Assembly: GCA_002331385.1 (NCBI GenBank)
Contig: DCYB01000013.1
Location: 338,937-402,936, forward strand
Direction of reading: 5' to 3'
Source: Comamonadaceae bacterium UBA2121
GTDB lineage: Bacteria > Pseudomonadota > Gammaproteobacteria > Burkholderiales > Burkholderiaceae_C
DNA length: 64,000 nt
The translations under genes were made by a program, and so were the position numbers. Shown piece by piece: positions 26,890 to 35,306 of the stretch (positions are counted from its first letter, which is position 1; each line of letters begins with the position of its first letter). The notes under the pieces were generated by a model. That model saw only the letters and a list, made by a program, of their open reading frames with translations. It did not search any database and was not told the origin of the DNA.

Positions 26890-27037
26890 GGGTGAATCTC
26901 TCCTGAAGGCTGTCAACGTACCCTAACCTTAAACCGATTCAAGGCACGGCGGCACATGACCGGGTCACGCGCATGTTGTTGCATGTATCCCGACCTCACA
27001 GGGGCCCCATCCAATCACTGGGATAATCACGCCCTTC

Positions 27038-29026
27038 ATGATCACGCTTCGTAACGTCACCCTGCGCCGCAGTGCGCGCGTGCTGCTGGACAGCACCTCC
27101 GTCACCATCAACCCCGGCGAAAAGGTCGGCCTCGTCGGTCGTAACGGCGCGGGCAAGTCCACGCTGTTCGCGCTGCTCAACGGCAGCCTGCACGAGGATG
27201 GGGGCGAATTTTTCATGCCCGCACAATGGCGCATGGCGCAGGTCGAGCAGAACATGCCCGAAACCTCCGAGTCCGCCACGGCCTTCGTGCTCGACGGCGA
27301 CTCGCGCCTGACCGAGTTGCGCACCGCGCTGGAGCGCGCCGAAGCGGCCAGCGACGGCATGGCCATCGCGCAGGTGCACTCCGACCTCGCCGATGCGGGC
27401 GTGCACGACGCGACCGCCCGCGCGCAGGCGCTGATTCTGGGATTGGGCTTCCAGGTGCACGAACTGGAGCGGCCGGTCAACAGCTTCTCGGGCGGCTGGC
27501 GCATGCGCCTGCAATTGGCCCGGGCGCTGATGTGCCCGAGCGACATCCTGCTGCTCGACGAACCAACCAACCACCTGGACCTCGACGCCCTCGTCTGGCT
27601 GGAAGCCTGGCTCAAGCGCTATCCCGGCACGCTCATCGTCATCAGCCACGACCGGGAATTTCTCGACGCGGTGACGGACGTCACGCTGCACATTGAAAAC
27701 GCCAAGCTCACCCGCTACGGCGGCAATTACAGCAAGTTCGAAGACCTGCGCGCCCAGCAGTTGGAACTGCAACAAGCCGCTTTCGAACGCCAGCAGGACA
27801 AGATCGCCCATCTGCAGAAGTTCATCGACCGCTTCAAGGCCAAGGCCACCAAGGCCAAGCAGGCGCAAAGCCGGGTCAAGGCGCTGGAACGCATGGAAAA
27901 GATTGCGCCCGTGCTGGCAGCGGCCGATTTCACGTTTGAATTCAAGGAACCCGCCAATCTGCCCAATCCGATGCTCGCCATCACCGATGCGAGTTTCGGC
28001 TACCGCGCTGACGACGACAGCGAAACGCTGATCCTGCGCCACGTGAACCGCTCGGTGCTCGCCGGCCAGCGCATCGGTATCCTGGGCGCGAATGGTCAGG
28101 GTAAATCGACGCTGGTCAAAACCATCGCGCGTGAAATGCCGCAACTGGCGGGCAAGGTCACCGAAGGCAAGGGACTGAACATTGGCTACTTCGCCCAGCA
28201 AGAGCTGGACGTGCTGCGCCCGGACGACTCGCCGCTGGCACACATGATTCGCCTTGCCAAGGAGCTCGGCCCGGAGTCGAAGGAGCCTTCACGCGAGCAG
28301 GATCTGCGCAACTATCTGGGCAGCTTCAATTTCAACGGCGACATGGTGAGCCAGGCCGTCGGCTCCATGAGCGGCGGCGAAAAGGCGCGGCTGGTGCTGG
28401 CGATGATCGTCTGGCAACGCCCGAACCTCCTGCTGCTGGACGAGCCTACCAATCACCTGGACCTCGCCACACGCGAGGCCCTGTCGATGGCGCTCAACAG
28501 CTTTGACGGCACCGTCATGCTGGTCAGCCACGACCGTGCCCTGCTGCGTGCCGTGTGTGACGACTTCTGGCTGGTCGGACGCGGCAAGGTCGAACCCTTC
28601 GATGGCGATCTGGACGACTATCAGCGCTATCTGCTGGACGAGTCCAAGCGCCTGCGCGAAGAAGCCAAACTTGCCCAAGCTGAAGCATCGGCCCCTCCCG
28701 AAGCAGCGAAGGCCGACACCGCCCCCACCATCGATCCCAAGGAACAGCGGCGCCTGGCAGCGCAGGCACGCCAGCTTCTGGCCGAGAAGACCCGTCCGTT
28801 CCGCAAGGAGTTGGAGCAGATCGACAAGAAGCTCCCGCAGCTGACGGCAGAGCGCACGGCACTGGAAGAAAAGCTGTCAACGCCCGGCCTCTCCGGCAAC
28901 GACATCGCAGACGCAGGTAAGCAACTCAAAACGGTCAACGACAGCATCGATGCCCTGGAAGAGCGCTGGCTGGAGCTATCGGAGAAGATCGAAAGCATCC
29001 AGCAGGAACTGGGCGCCGAAGCGTGA
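27038..29026 (+). CDS. ABC-F family ATPase (YheS-like)
   Basis: 662 residues with two ABC modules and no membrane segments. ABC-F proteins act on ribosomes. Module one has Walker A GRNGAGKST near residue 34 and signature SFSGGWRMRLQLARAL. Module two has GANGQGKST and SMSGGEKARLVLA, each followed by LLLDEPTNHLDL. The interdomain linker IDRFKAKATKAKQAQSRVKAL is the tRNA-interaction motif type. A C-terminal charged coiled coil (about 530-660) is present. Length and linker resemble E. coli YheS more than Uup or EttA. No terminator was found directly after the stop. The next sequence is the duplicated small-ORF region. Confidence 0.9.
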   Translation: MITLRNVTLRRSARVLLDSTSVTINPGEKVGLVGRNGAGKSTLFALLNGSLHEDGGEFFMPAQWRMAQVEQNMPETSESATAFVLDGDSRLTELRTALERAEAASDGMAIAQVHSDLADAGVHDATARAQALILGLGFQVHELERPVNSFSGGWRMRLQLARALMCPSDILLLDEPTNHLDLDALVWLEAWLKRYPGTLIVISHDREFLDAVTDVTLHIENAKLTRYGGNYSKFEDLRAQQLELQQAAFERQQDKIAHLQKFIDRFKAKATKAKQAQSRVKALERMEKIAPVLAAADFTFEFKEPANLPNPMLAITDASFGYRADDDSETLILRHVNRSVLAGQRIGILGANGQGKSTLVKTIAREMPQLAGKVTEGKGLNIGYFAQQELDVLRPDDSPLAHMIRLAKELGPESKEPSREQDLRNYLGSFNFNGDMVSQAVGSMSGGEKARLVLAMIVWQRPNLLLLDEPTNHLDLATREALSMALNSFDGTVMLVSHDRALLRAVCDDFWLVGRGKVEPFDGDLDDYQRYLLDESKRLREEAKLAQAEASAPPEAAKADTAPTIDPKEQRRLAAQARQLLAEKTRPFRKELEQIDKKLPQLTAERTALEEKLSTPGLSGNDIADAGKQLKTVNDSIDALEERWLELSEKIESIQQELGAEA

Positions 29027-29230
29027 AACAACGGCGCGAGCGACGCCTGCCCGGCTCGCTCTGCCAGCCGACTTTTCGCGCCGAAGCGTAACCATGTTTC
29101 TGAAAATGTTAGTCAAACAGATTGATTAACCTTGTATTTTAGTTCAAGCAAAACAATAAATATGAACCCTATCTATTTGATTTTATTAAATATTTATGGT
29201 TTAAAAATTGGTCAATGAAGTTATCGGGAG

Positions 29231-29394
29231 AACCCTAAGAAAATTTGCACTTTCGAGGTCTCCGGTGTCAACGGGAGCGGCAGGCGGCACGTTGTTCATG
29301 CATCAAAAGGAGTTTTCGTATGAATACCACTGCTATCCTCGCTGCCTGGCCTGACGACGAACGTGATCGCAAGCGCGCACCCGCCCGCTTCTGA
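29231..29394 (+). repeat. Duplicated leader plus small-ORF module, copy 1
   Basis: Aligns with 29771-29931. The leader (29231-29319, 89 nt) shares AACCC-TA-GAAAA, TTGCA, TGTCAACG, a GCGG block and AAAGGAGTTTTC with copy 2. The 75 nt frame differs at only four sites. Sequence outside the modules is not alignable by eye. Confidence 0.8.
29320..29394 (+). CDS. 24-residue conserved small protein, copy 1
   Basis: Starts MNTTAILAAWPDDERD and ends in a basic RAPARF tail. An ideal ribosome binding site, AAGGAG (29307-29312), lies seven bases before the ATG. The second copy at 29857 encodes exactly the same peptide although four codons differ (Pro CCT/CCC, Ala GCA/GCT, Arg CGC/CGT, Phe TTC/TTT). All four changes are synonymous, whereas the antisense frame changes residues, which supports real translation on this strand. 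The peptide has a hydrophobic first half, an acidic DDE and a basic end. It is too short for a transmembrane helix. Function unknown; it might be a leader peptide or a stand-alone small protein. Confidence 0.7.
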   Translation: MNTTAILAAWPDDERDRKRAPARF

Positions 29395-29500
29395 GCGTGC
29401 CGGAGCCCGCTGGTTGCTCTCTAGCTGAACCAGCCCTGTAATCCGACACGCAGCGGGATGCGCTAAAGCCGTATCACACCGCTCCTGGCCATTCCAGAAC
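29395..29500. other. 3' region of small-ORF copy 1
   Basis: 106 nt between the small-ORF stop and its terminator. It contains a perfect 6 bp hairpin (CTGGTT with AACCAG) and a CGCAGCGGG string also found downstream of copy 2. No other frame is supported. Confidence 0.4.
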
Positions 29501-29538
29501 AACCCCGTCATCGCTCCCGATGGCGGGGTTTTCGTTTG
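29501..29538 (+). terminator. Intrinsic terminator after small-ORF copy 1
   Basis: A 13 bp stem, AACCCCGTCATCG with CGATGGCGGGGTT (one U-G wobble), and a CTCC loop, followed by TTCGTTTG. It strongly suggests that the small-ORF module is its own transcription unit. Confidence 0.85.
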
Positions 29539-29763
29539 TCCGCTTGAAGGCGCACCGTTCAGCCGCCCTGCGCCGTGCGGCATCCACGTACGTTCACGCA
29601 GTCCCACTACCGATTTCGTTGGATGATGTTTCTGCGGACTGAAAATGTAGGGATGATTGGCGCTTGAATCGGCCAAAAATCACTTCAAGTATCACCATCA
29701 AAAATTGAAATAACTTATTGTTTTAAAACACATTTAAAGCAATTATCTTTGATGAAAAGTGAC
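29539..29763. other. Spacer between the two small-ORF modules
   Basis: 225 bp without a supported gene. The first half is GC-rich and the second half AT-rich, approaching the promoter of copy 2. An antisense frame covering this stretch and copy 1 (minus strand 29296-29676) is a shadow. Confidence 0.45.
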
Positions 29764-29772
29764 TGGTATAAA
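29764..29772 (+). promoter_or_regulatory. Extended -10 promoter of small-ORF copy 2
   Basis: TGGTATAAA fits the extended -10 pattern TG-N-TATAAT with one mismatch. It lies directly at the left end of the conserved leader. Copy 1 lacks an equally good match at the corresponding place, so the two copies may be expressed differently. Confidence 0.45.
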
Positions 29773-29931
29773 CCCGTAGAAAACTTGCATTTGCTTTCGT
29801 TCGGATGTCAACGCAGGCGGGGCCATCAGCGTTGAACACGTACAAAGGAGTTTTCTATGAATACCACTGCTATCCTCGCTGCCTGGCCCGACGACGAACG
29901 TGATCGCAAGCGCGCTCCCGCCCGTTTTTGA
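29771..29931 (+). repeat. Duplicated leader plus small-ORF module, copy 2
   Basis: Counterpart of 29231-29394, about 540 bp downstream in the same orientation. The leader is 86 nt and alignable with copy 1 with a few short gaps. The frame keeps an identical protein. Confidence 0.8.
29857..29931 (+). CDS. 24-residue conserved small protein, copy 2
   Basis: Encodes the same 24 residues as copy 1. AAAGGAG (29844-29850) lies six bases before the ATG, and the spacer TTTTC-TATG is shared. The four nucleotide differences from copy 1 are all silent, which is the signature of selection on the peptide after duplication. Downstream is a 3' region of 111 nt and a terminator, matching copy 1 in layout. 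A longer antisense frame (29743-29937) carries residue changes relative to copy 1 and is rejected. Function unknown. Confidence 0.7.
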   Translation: MNTTAILAAWPDDERDRKRAPARF

Positions 29932-30042
29932 GCGCATGTCGCTGACCTGACGCCCAAAGCGATCACGGCATCAGCAGACCATTAGCGCAGCGGGCTTGGC
30001 TCCGGCCCTCCCTGTTCACTCACGAGCTAATAAGCCAACAAA

Positions 30043-30074
30043 AAACCCCGCCTGAGCGGGGTTTGGCTTTTCTG
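30043..30074. terminator. Bidirectional intrinsic terminator between small-ORF copy 2 and phaB
   Basis: Stem AAACCCCGC with GCGGGGTTT around a CTGA loop. Rightward it is followed by GGCTTTT, leftward by a run of six T. It therefore ends both the rightward small-ORF transcript and the leftward phaCAB transcript, whose last stop is at 30113. Confidence 0.85.
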
Positions 30075-30112
30075 GCCTCCGCAATGGTCGGCCAGAAATC
30101 GGGGCATGCCAA

Positions 30113-30850
30113 TCAATGCATGTGCAGGCCACCATTGACCGAGAAGTCGGCGCCAGTGGCGTAACCACCCTCATCCGACGACAGCCACGAAATGATCGAG
30201 GCGATCTCGCTCGGCTCGCCCAGTCGCTTGACGGGCACGGAACCAACGATCTTCTCCAGCACTTCGGGACGAATGGCCTTGACCATGTCGGTGCCGATGT
30301 AGCCGGGGCTGACGGTGTTGACTGTCACGCCCTTGGTCGCCAGCTCTTGCGCCAGCGCCATCGAGAAACCGTGCATACCTGCCTTGGCGGCGGAATAGTT
30401 GGTCTGGCCGGCTTGACCCTTGGCGCCGTTCACCGAGCTGATATTGACGATGCGGCCCCAGCCCTTTTCCACCATGTCTGCGACGACTTGCTTGGTCACG
30501 TTGAACATGGAGTTCAGATTGGTCTCGATCACGGCGTCCCAGTCTTCGCGGGACATCTTCACGAACATGCGGTCACGTGTGATGCCCGCGTTGTTGACCA
30601 GCACGTCGATGGTGCCGTGCTCTGCTTTGGCCTTGGTAAAGGCTTCGACGGTGGAATCCCAATCGCCGACATTGCCGACGGATGCGTAAAAGGTGTAGCC
30701 CAGTGCCTTTTGTTCTGCCAGCCACTTGGCATGGTCGCGAGTGGGACCGCAGCCTGCGATCACCTTGAAACCATCCTTGTGCAGCCGCTGACAAATCGCG
30801 GTACCAATGCCGCCCATCCCTCCGGTGACGTATGCTACTTTTTGACTCAC
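30113..30850 (-). CDS. phaB: Acetoacetyl-CoA reductase PhaB
   Basis: 245 residues. An NADPH-dependent short-chain reductase that makes (R)-3-hydroxybutyryl-CoA for PHA synthesis. Visible: cofactor motif TGGMGGIG, NNAGITRD, and the catalytic Ser-Tyr-Lys set in NISSVNGAKGQAGQTNYSAAK. The closing segment VNGGLHMH matches PhaB family ends and separates it from FabG. It is the last gene of phaC-phaA-phaB, 148 bp after phaA, and ends near a bidirectional terminator. Confidence 0.95.
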   Translation of the reverse strand: MSQKVAYVTGGMGGIGTAICQRLHKDGFKVIAGCGPTRDHAKWLAEQKALGYTFYASVGNVGDWDSTVEAFTKAKAEHGTIDVLVNNAGITRDRMFVKMSREDWDAVIETNLNSMFNVTKQVVADMVEKGWGRIVNISSVNGAKGQAGQTNYSAAKAGMHGFSMALAQELATKGVTVNTVSPGYIGTDMVKAIRPEVLEKIVGSVPVKRLGEPSEIASIISWLSSDEGGYATGADFSVNGGLHMH

Positions 30851-30998
30851 GCCTATCTCCTGTAAAAGTGGATCTGGATCGATCCGGTTTCCACTCTACC
30901 CAGAATATTTTCGAGCACACTGCAGGAAAACACTGGCTAGAACGAATTCTCACAATTAAATTGCTCAAATCGATTGTTTGAGCATTCCGGCTACCAAT

Positions 30999-32180
30999 TT
31001 ATCGCTCCACCGCCAGCGACACGCCCATGCCGCCGCCAATGCACAGCGCGGCAATGCCCTTCTTGGCATCGCGGCGCTGCATCTCGTGCAGCAGCGACAC
31101 CAGTACGCGGCAACCGGAAGCGCCAATCGGGTGGCCCAGGGCGATGGCGCCGCCATTCACGTTGACCTTGGCGGGGTCCACGCCCAGCTCCTTGTTCACG
31201 GCGCACGCCTGCGCCGCAAACGCTTCGTTCAACTCGAACAGGTCCACGTCTTCGACCTTCCAGCCTGCACGTTTGAGCGCCTTGCGCGTTGCTGGTACCG
31301 GGCCGATGCCCATGATGGTCGGGTCCAGCCCGCTGGTGCCATACGCCACGATGCGCGCCAGTGGCTTGAGGCCCAGCTCCTTGGCCTTGCTCGCGCTCAT
31401 CACCACCACGGCGGCTGCACCATCGTTGATGCCGGAGGCATTGCCTGCCGTCACGGAGCCCGCCTTGTCGAATGCCGGGCGCAGGCGCTCCAGCGCGGCT
31501 TCGTCGGTCTTACGGTTGATGTATTCGTCCGCGTCAAAAACGACGGGATCCCCCTTCTTCTGCGGAATCTCCACCGGGACGATCTCGTCCTTGAAGCGGC
31601 CCGCATCCTGCGCCGCGGCCGCCTTCTTCTGGCTCGCGAGGGCCAGCGCGTCCTGCTGCTCGCGCGACACTTCGAACTGCTTGGCCACGTTTTCGGCGGT
31701 GATGCCCATGTGGTAGTGGTTATAGGCGTCGAGCAGGCCGTCCACGATCATGGTGTCCACCAGCTTCCAGTCGCCCATGCGCATGCCGTCACGCGAGTTG
31801 GGCAGGACGTGGGCCGATGCGCTCATGTTCTCCTGTCCGCCTGCGACAACGATTTCGCTGTCGCCCGCGGCGATGGCCTGCGCGGCCAGCATCACGGCCT
31901 TGAGGCCCGAGCCGCACACCGCATTGATCGTGAGGGCGGGCGTTTCTTTGGCCACACCCGCCTTGATCATCGCCTGACGCGCGGGATTTTGCCCCGCGCC
32001 GGCAGCCAGGACCTGACCCATGATGACTTCGCCCACCTGATCGAGCGGCACGTTGGCGCGCTGGAGCGCCTCCTTGATGACCAGTGCGCCCAGATCGGTC
32101 GCAGGCACTTTGGCGAGGCTTCCGCCGAACTTGCCGACCGGCGTACGGACGGCGGAAACGATGACGATGTCTTCACTCAT
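30999..32180 (-). CDS. phaA: Acetyl-CoA acetyltransferase (beta-ketothiolase) PhaA
   Basis: 393 residues from the ATG at 32180, preceded by AAGGAGAG. The open frame extends 61 codons further upstream without family similarity. It condenses two acetyl-CoA to acetoacetyl-CoA, the first PHA step. The acyl-accepting cysteine is in NAVCGSGLKA, the histidine in GGAIALGHPIGASG and the second cysteine in ALCIGGGMG. The gap to phaC is 198 bp and contains a 7 bp inverted repeat (CAACGCC at 32322 and GGCGTTG at 32349), so the genes may be separately tuned. Confidence 0.95.
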   Translation of the reverse strand: MSEDIVIVSAVRTPVGKFGGSLAKVPATDLGALVIKEALQRANVPLDQVGEVIMGQVLAAGAGQNPARQAMIKAGVAKETPALTINAVCGSGLKAVMLAAQAIAAGDSEIVVAGGQENMSASAHVLPNSRDGMRMGDWKLVDTMIVDGLLDAYNHYHMGITAENVAKQFEVSREQQDALALASQKKAAAAQDAGRFKDEIVPVEIPQKKGDPVVFDADEYINRKTDEAALERLRPAFDKAGSVTAGNASGINDGAAAVVVMSASKAKELGLKPLARIVAYGTSGLDPTIMGIGPVPATRKALKRAGWKVEDVDLFELNEAFAAQACAVNKELGVDPAKVNVNGGAIALGHPIGASGCRVLVSLLHEMQRRDAKKGIAALCIGGGMGVSLAVER

Positions 32181-32378
32181 GATGGTTCTCTCTCCTTGGT
32201 TGCGGCGTGCCGCGAGGCGGCGGCATGCCTCATTCTGGCTTGCACACAGCAGCGTATCCGCGCTGCCTTTCCCTGTTGTGACTATCCCGTATACAAAGGA
32301 ATAGACAGGCGCGAGCGCACACAACGCCAGCGCCCTTGCGGACACTGAGGCGTTGAGAGGCAAGCATGCGGTTTTCCT

Positions 32379-34094
32379 TTACGCCTTTTGCTGGACGTAG
32401 CTGCCGGGCGCGGGCTCCCTGGCCTTGAATTTGACGCCCTTGCCGTAGGTCTTGGGCGCGGCGATCTGGCGACCGCCGTATCCGGCGAGCCACTCGGACC
32501 AGTCCGTCCACCAGCTACCGGGATGTTCGGTCGATCCCGCGAGCCACTGGTCCAGCGACTCGGGGAACTTGGTCTGCGATCCGGTCCAGTAGCTGCGCTT
32601 TTTCTTCGCAGGCGGATTGATCACGCCTGCAATGTGGCCCGAAGCACCCATCACGAAGCGCTTCTTGCCGGGGAAGATCTGCGTAGAAGCATACGCGCCT
32701 TCGATCGGCACGATGTGGTCCTCGCGCGAGCCGTAGATGTAGAACGGAACGTCCACTTGTGACAAATCCAGCGCCTCGCCGCACACGGTGACACCGCCCG
32801 GCTCCTTGAGCTGGTTTTCCAGATAGAAATTGCGCAGGTACCACGCATACCATGGGCCGGGCAGATTGGTCGAATCGCTGTTCCAGTACAGCAGATCGAA
32901 CGGCGGCGGCGTTTCCCCCTTGAGGTAGTTGCCCACCACGTAGTTCCACACCAGATCATTGGGGCGCAGGAAGCTGAAGGTGGATGCCAGATCCTGTCCC
33001 TTCATCAACCCGCCTTTCCCCATCTGCATTTCGCGGAAGCGCACGAAATTCTCGTCGATGAACACGTCGAGAATGCCCGTGTGCGTGAAGTCCACCAGCG
33101 CCGTCAGCAGCGTGGCGCTGGCCACGGGCTCCTCGCCGCGTGCGGCCAGCACGCCCAGCGCATTCACCAGCATGGTGCCGCCGACGCAAAAGCCCAGGGC
33201 ATTGATTTGCTCTGCTCCGGTGATCTCCTGCACCGTATTGATGGCGGTGATGACGGCGTCTTCGATGTAGTCGTCCCACGTGGCCTGCGTCATGGACTCG
33301 TCCGGGTTGCGCCAGCTCACCACAAAGGTGCGATGGCCTTCGGCCACCAGATGGCGAATGAGGGAGTTTTCCGGTTGCAGGTCGAGGATGTAGAACTTGT
33401 TGATGCACGGCGGCACCAGCAGGAACGGGCGCTCATAGACCTTGGCCGTAAGTGGCTTGTATTCGATGAGCTGGAAGTACTTGTTCTCGAACACCACCGC
33501 GCCTTCGGTCGTGGCCACGTTGCGGCCCACTTCAAACTGGCTTTCGTCGGTCATCGAGATATGGCCCTGCTGCATGTCGCGCAACAGGTTGGCCATGCCC
33601 TGCGCGATGCTTTCGCCCTGCGTCTCCAGCGCCTTCTTCTGTGCCTCGGCATTGAATGCGAGGAAGTTGCTGGGCGACATGGCAGCGATCCACTGCTCCA
33701 CTCCAAAACGGATGCGGGCCCGCGTTTTCTCGTCGGCCTGCACGGCTTCCGCCATGCCCATCAGCGCTTTCGCCTGCAGCATGTAGGCTGACGCGATGGC
33801 CGATGCCAGCGGGTTCTGCTGCCAGCCTTCGCCCGCGAAGCGCCGATCGGAACTGGGTTTGGCGGCCGCCGGCTGCATGCCGTTGACCATCAGGGCCTGC
33901 ATTTCCTTGAGGTAGTTCTGCTGCACTTCTGTCAGCTTTTCTGGCGAAAGGCTGAGTTGTGCTCCGGGTTGCAGAGATGCGGCAAGGGCACCCAGATCAG
34001 GTTGCGGCAGCGATTGCAGCATCCGGCTCCAGCTTTCCCCCCACAGTTGCTGGAATTGGCGGGCTCCCTCGGCCCAGCGTGCGTCAGAATCCAT
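32379..34094 (-). CDS. phaC: Class I polyhydroxyalkanoate synthase PhaC
   Basis: 571 residues from the ATG at 34094, which has TAGGAG six bases upstream. The frame is open for a further 115 codons but those residues are unlike the family. It polymerises 3-hydroxyacyl-CoA on the granule surface. The lipase-like box GFCVGGTM holds the catalytic cysteine (about residue 303). The Asp lies in YGSREDHIVP and the His in GASGHIAGVINPP. The N-terminal domain carries QNYLKEMQAL. First gene of the leftward phaC-phaA-phaB operon. A dyad lies about 90 bp upstream. Confidence 0.95.
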   Translation of the reverse strand: MDSDARWAEGARQFQQLWGESWSRMLQSLPQPDLGALAASLQPGAQLSLSPEKLTEVQQNYLKEMQALMVNGMQPAAAKPSSDRRFAGEGWQQNPLASAIASAYMLQAKALMGMAEAVQADEKTRARIRFGVEQWIAAMSPSNFLAFNAEAQKKALETQGESIAQGMANLLRDMQQGHISMTDESQFEVGRNVATTEGAVVFENKYFQLIEYKPLTAKVYERPFLLVPPCINKFYILDLQPENSLIRHLVAEGHRTFVVSWRNPDESMTQATWDDYIEDAVITAINTVQEITGAEQINALGFCVGGTMLVNALGVLAARGEEPVASATLLTALVDFTHTGILDVFIDENFVRFREMQMGKGGLMKGQDLASTFSFLRPNDLVWNYVVGNYLKGETPPPFDLLYWNSDSTNLPGPWYAWYLRNFYLENQLKEPGGVTVCGEALDLSQVDVPFYIYGSREDHIVPIEGAYASTQIFPGKKRFVMGASGHIAGVINPPAKKKRSYWTGSQTKFPESLDQWLAGSTEHPGSWWTDWSEWLAGYGGRQIAAPKTYGKGVKFKAREPAPGSYVQQKA

Positions 34095-34181
34095 GGTGTC
34101 TCCTACGGTCGCGTTGGTACCCGGATTATTTTTCCGGTACTCACATCCTACAGGGTGCCGCGACGGTTTTTTCCATAATTG

Positions 34182-34193
34182 AGTGCAGGCACT
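34182..34193. promoter_or_regulatory. AGTGC/GCACT dyad upstream of phaC
   Basis: A perfect inverted repeat AGTGC-AG-GCACT between phaC and the divergent small membrane-protein gene. Its GTGCAG core recurs in the element before phaZ, so a shared PHA regulator could bind both. Confidence 0.35.
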
Positions 34194-34223
34194 AGCTTTT
34201 AGTTGTGTCGGAGTTTTTCCTGA

Positions 34224-34568
34224 ATGGTCCTGATCCTGGTAGTTCTCGCGTGGATCTATGTCACGCTCATGATGGCCGTCGCTGAGGCCACGGCCGTTAA
34301 CGGCACCGTGCTGGGCGCTGTTGTTACCTTCGTGCTGTACGGTCTGCTCCCGATCTCGATCATCGTCTACATCTTCAGCACGCCCGCGCGCAAACGCGCT
34401 CGCAAGGCGCGCGAAGCGATGGCCGAGCGCCAGTGGCATGCCGCGCAGGCCGCCACCGCGAGCACAGATCAGGAAAAAGCAGCATCAGCCGTCGATCCAG
34501 ACCGCAGCAGCCAGCCGACCGCTAGCGCCGAGAGCGCGTTGGTCGCGCCGGTACGAAAAGAACCGTGA
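34224..34568 (+). CDS. Small two-span membrane protein
   Basis: 114 residues. Two hydrophobic helices (about 2-22 and 28-50) are joined by a short loop and followed by an RKRARKAREAMAERQW basic helix and a polar disordered tail. No function is recognised. Proteins of this shape are common in Burkholderiales beside PHA genes or housekeeping genes, which says little. It is divergent from phaC. Its last 84 bp overlap the 3' end of pgeF on the other strand, so its tail codons are constrained by pgeF. Confidence 0.65.
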   Translation: MVLILVVLAWIYVTLMMAVAEATAVNGTVLGAVVTFVLYGLLPISIIVYIFSTPARKRARKAREAMAERQWHAAQAATASTDQEKAASAVDPDRSSQPTASAESALVAPVRKEP

Positions 34569-35300
34569 TGGTTGACTGACGGTGCACCACGCTGTGCTGC
34601 TGTCATTGCCATGAATGTGAGGCACCCCGGCTGCTGTCAAACGCTGGCGGGCAAGCGCGGCCAGATCGGCACGGTACTTGTCGTTGCCCTGCGGTAGAAA
34701 GTGCGATGCGGCTGCCGCGTCGTGGGCGCAGAACGCCGCGCGCACCTCGGCGCCCACCTCGAACGCATCCTGTCCGATGCAGGGGCCAAGCCATGCCAGC
34801 AGATCGCTGCCGCCACCCAGTTCCGCCACCACTTTTTCCAGCACGCCGCCCTGCCCCGCGACACCCGCAAGTCCGCGCCAACCCGCGTGCGCGGCGGCCA
34901 CGGCGGAGCCATCGCGCTTGCAAAACAGCACCGGCAGGCAATCCGCCACCATGATCACGCACGCCGTCTGCGGCACGCGCGTGGCGCAGGCATCGGCCTG
35001 TTCACCATCCGGCGTGGTGGCGTCAAGCCACCGCAAATCCGTGCCATGCACCTGCTGGAGAAAAACGGGATGGGCCGATTCGCCGTCCGCACATTCGAGC
35101 GCCAGCGCAAAGATCGCGCGATTGGCGTTCACCGCCAAAGGATCATCGTTCACATGGTCGCCCAGATTGAGACTGGCGTAGGCGCCCTCACTCACGCCGC
35201 CCGTGCGCGTGGAGCACAGTGCGCGGACGTTCGCAGGGGCCGGCCAATCGGGCACCAGCCATTCCACATCGGCCACAGGATTCAGATGCTCATGTGCCAT
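34485..35300 (-). CDS. pgeF: PgeF/YfiH-family multi-copper-type purine nucleoside phosphorylase (LACC1 family)
   Basis: 271 residues. The family is annotated as peptidoglycan editing factor or polyphenol oxidase. Members have purine nucleoside phosphorylase and adenosine deaminase activity with a zinc site. Metal ligands are visible in QQVHGTDL (His), VADCLPVLF (Cys) and HAGWRGLA (His). The start at 35300 gives the usual N-terminus. It lies 6 bp after maiA on the same strand and overlaps the converging membrane-protein gene by 84 bp. Confidence 0.88.
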   Translation of the reverse strand: MAHEHLNPVADVEWLVPDWPAPANVRALCSTRTGGVSEGAYASLNLGDHVNDDPLAVNANRAIFALALECADGESAHPVFLQQVHGTDLRWLDATTPDGEQADACATRVPQTACVIMVADCLPVLFCKRDGSAVAAAHAGWRGLAGVAGQGGVLEKVVAELGGGSDLLAWLGPCIGQDAFEVGAEVRAAFCAHDAAAASHFLPQGNDKYRADLAALARQRLTAAGVPHIHGNDSSTAWCTVSQPSRFFSYRRDQRALGASGRLAAAVWIDG

Positions 35301-35306
35301 GCCGTC

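Noticed and set aside
29296..29676. 126-codon antisense frame over small-ORF copy 1
   Set aside because: The matching antisense frame at copy 2 has residue changes where the sense frame has only silent ones.
32322..32355. 7 bp inverted repeat between phaC and phaA as a terminator
   Set aside because: The arms are short, the loop is 20 bases, and there is no T-run.
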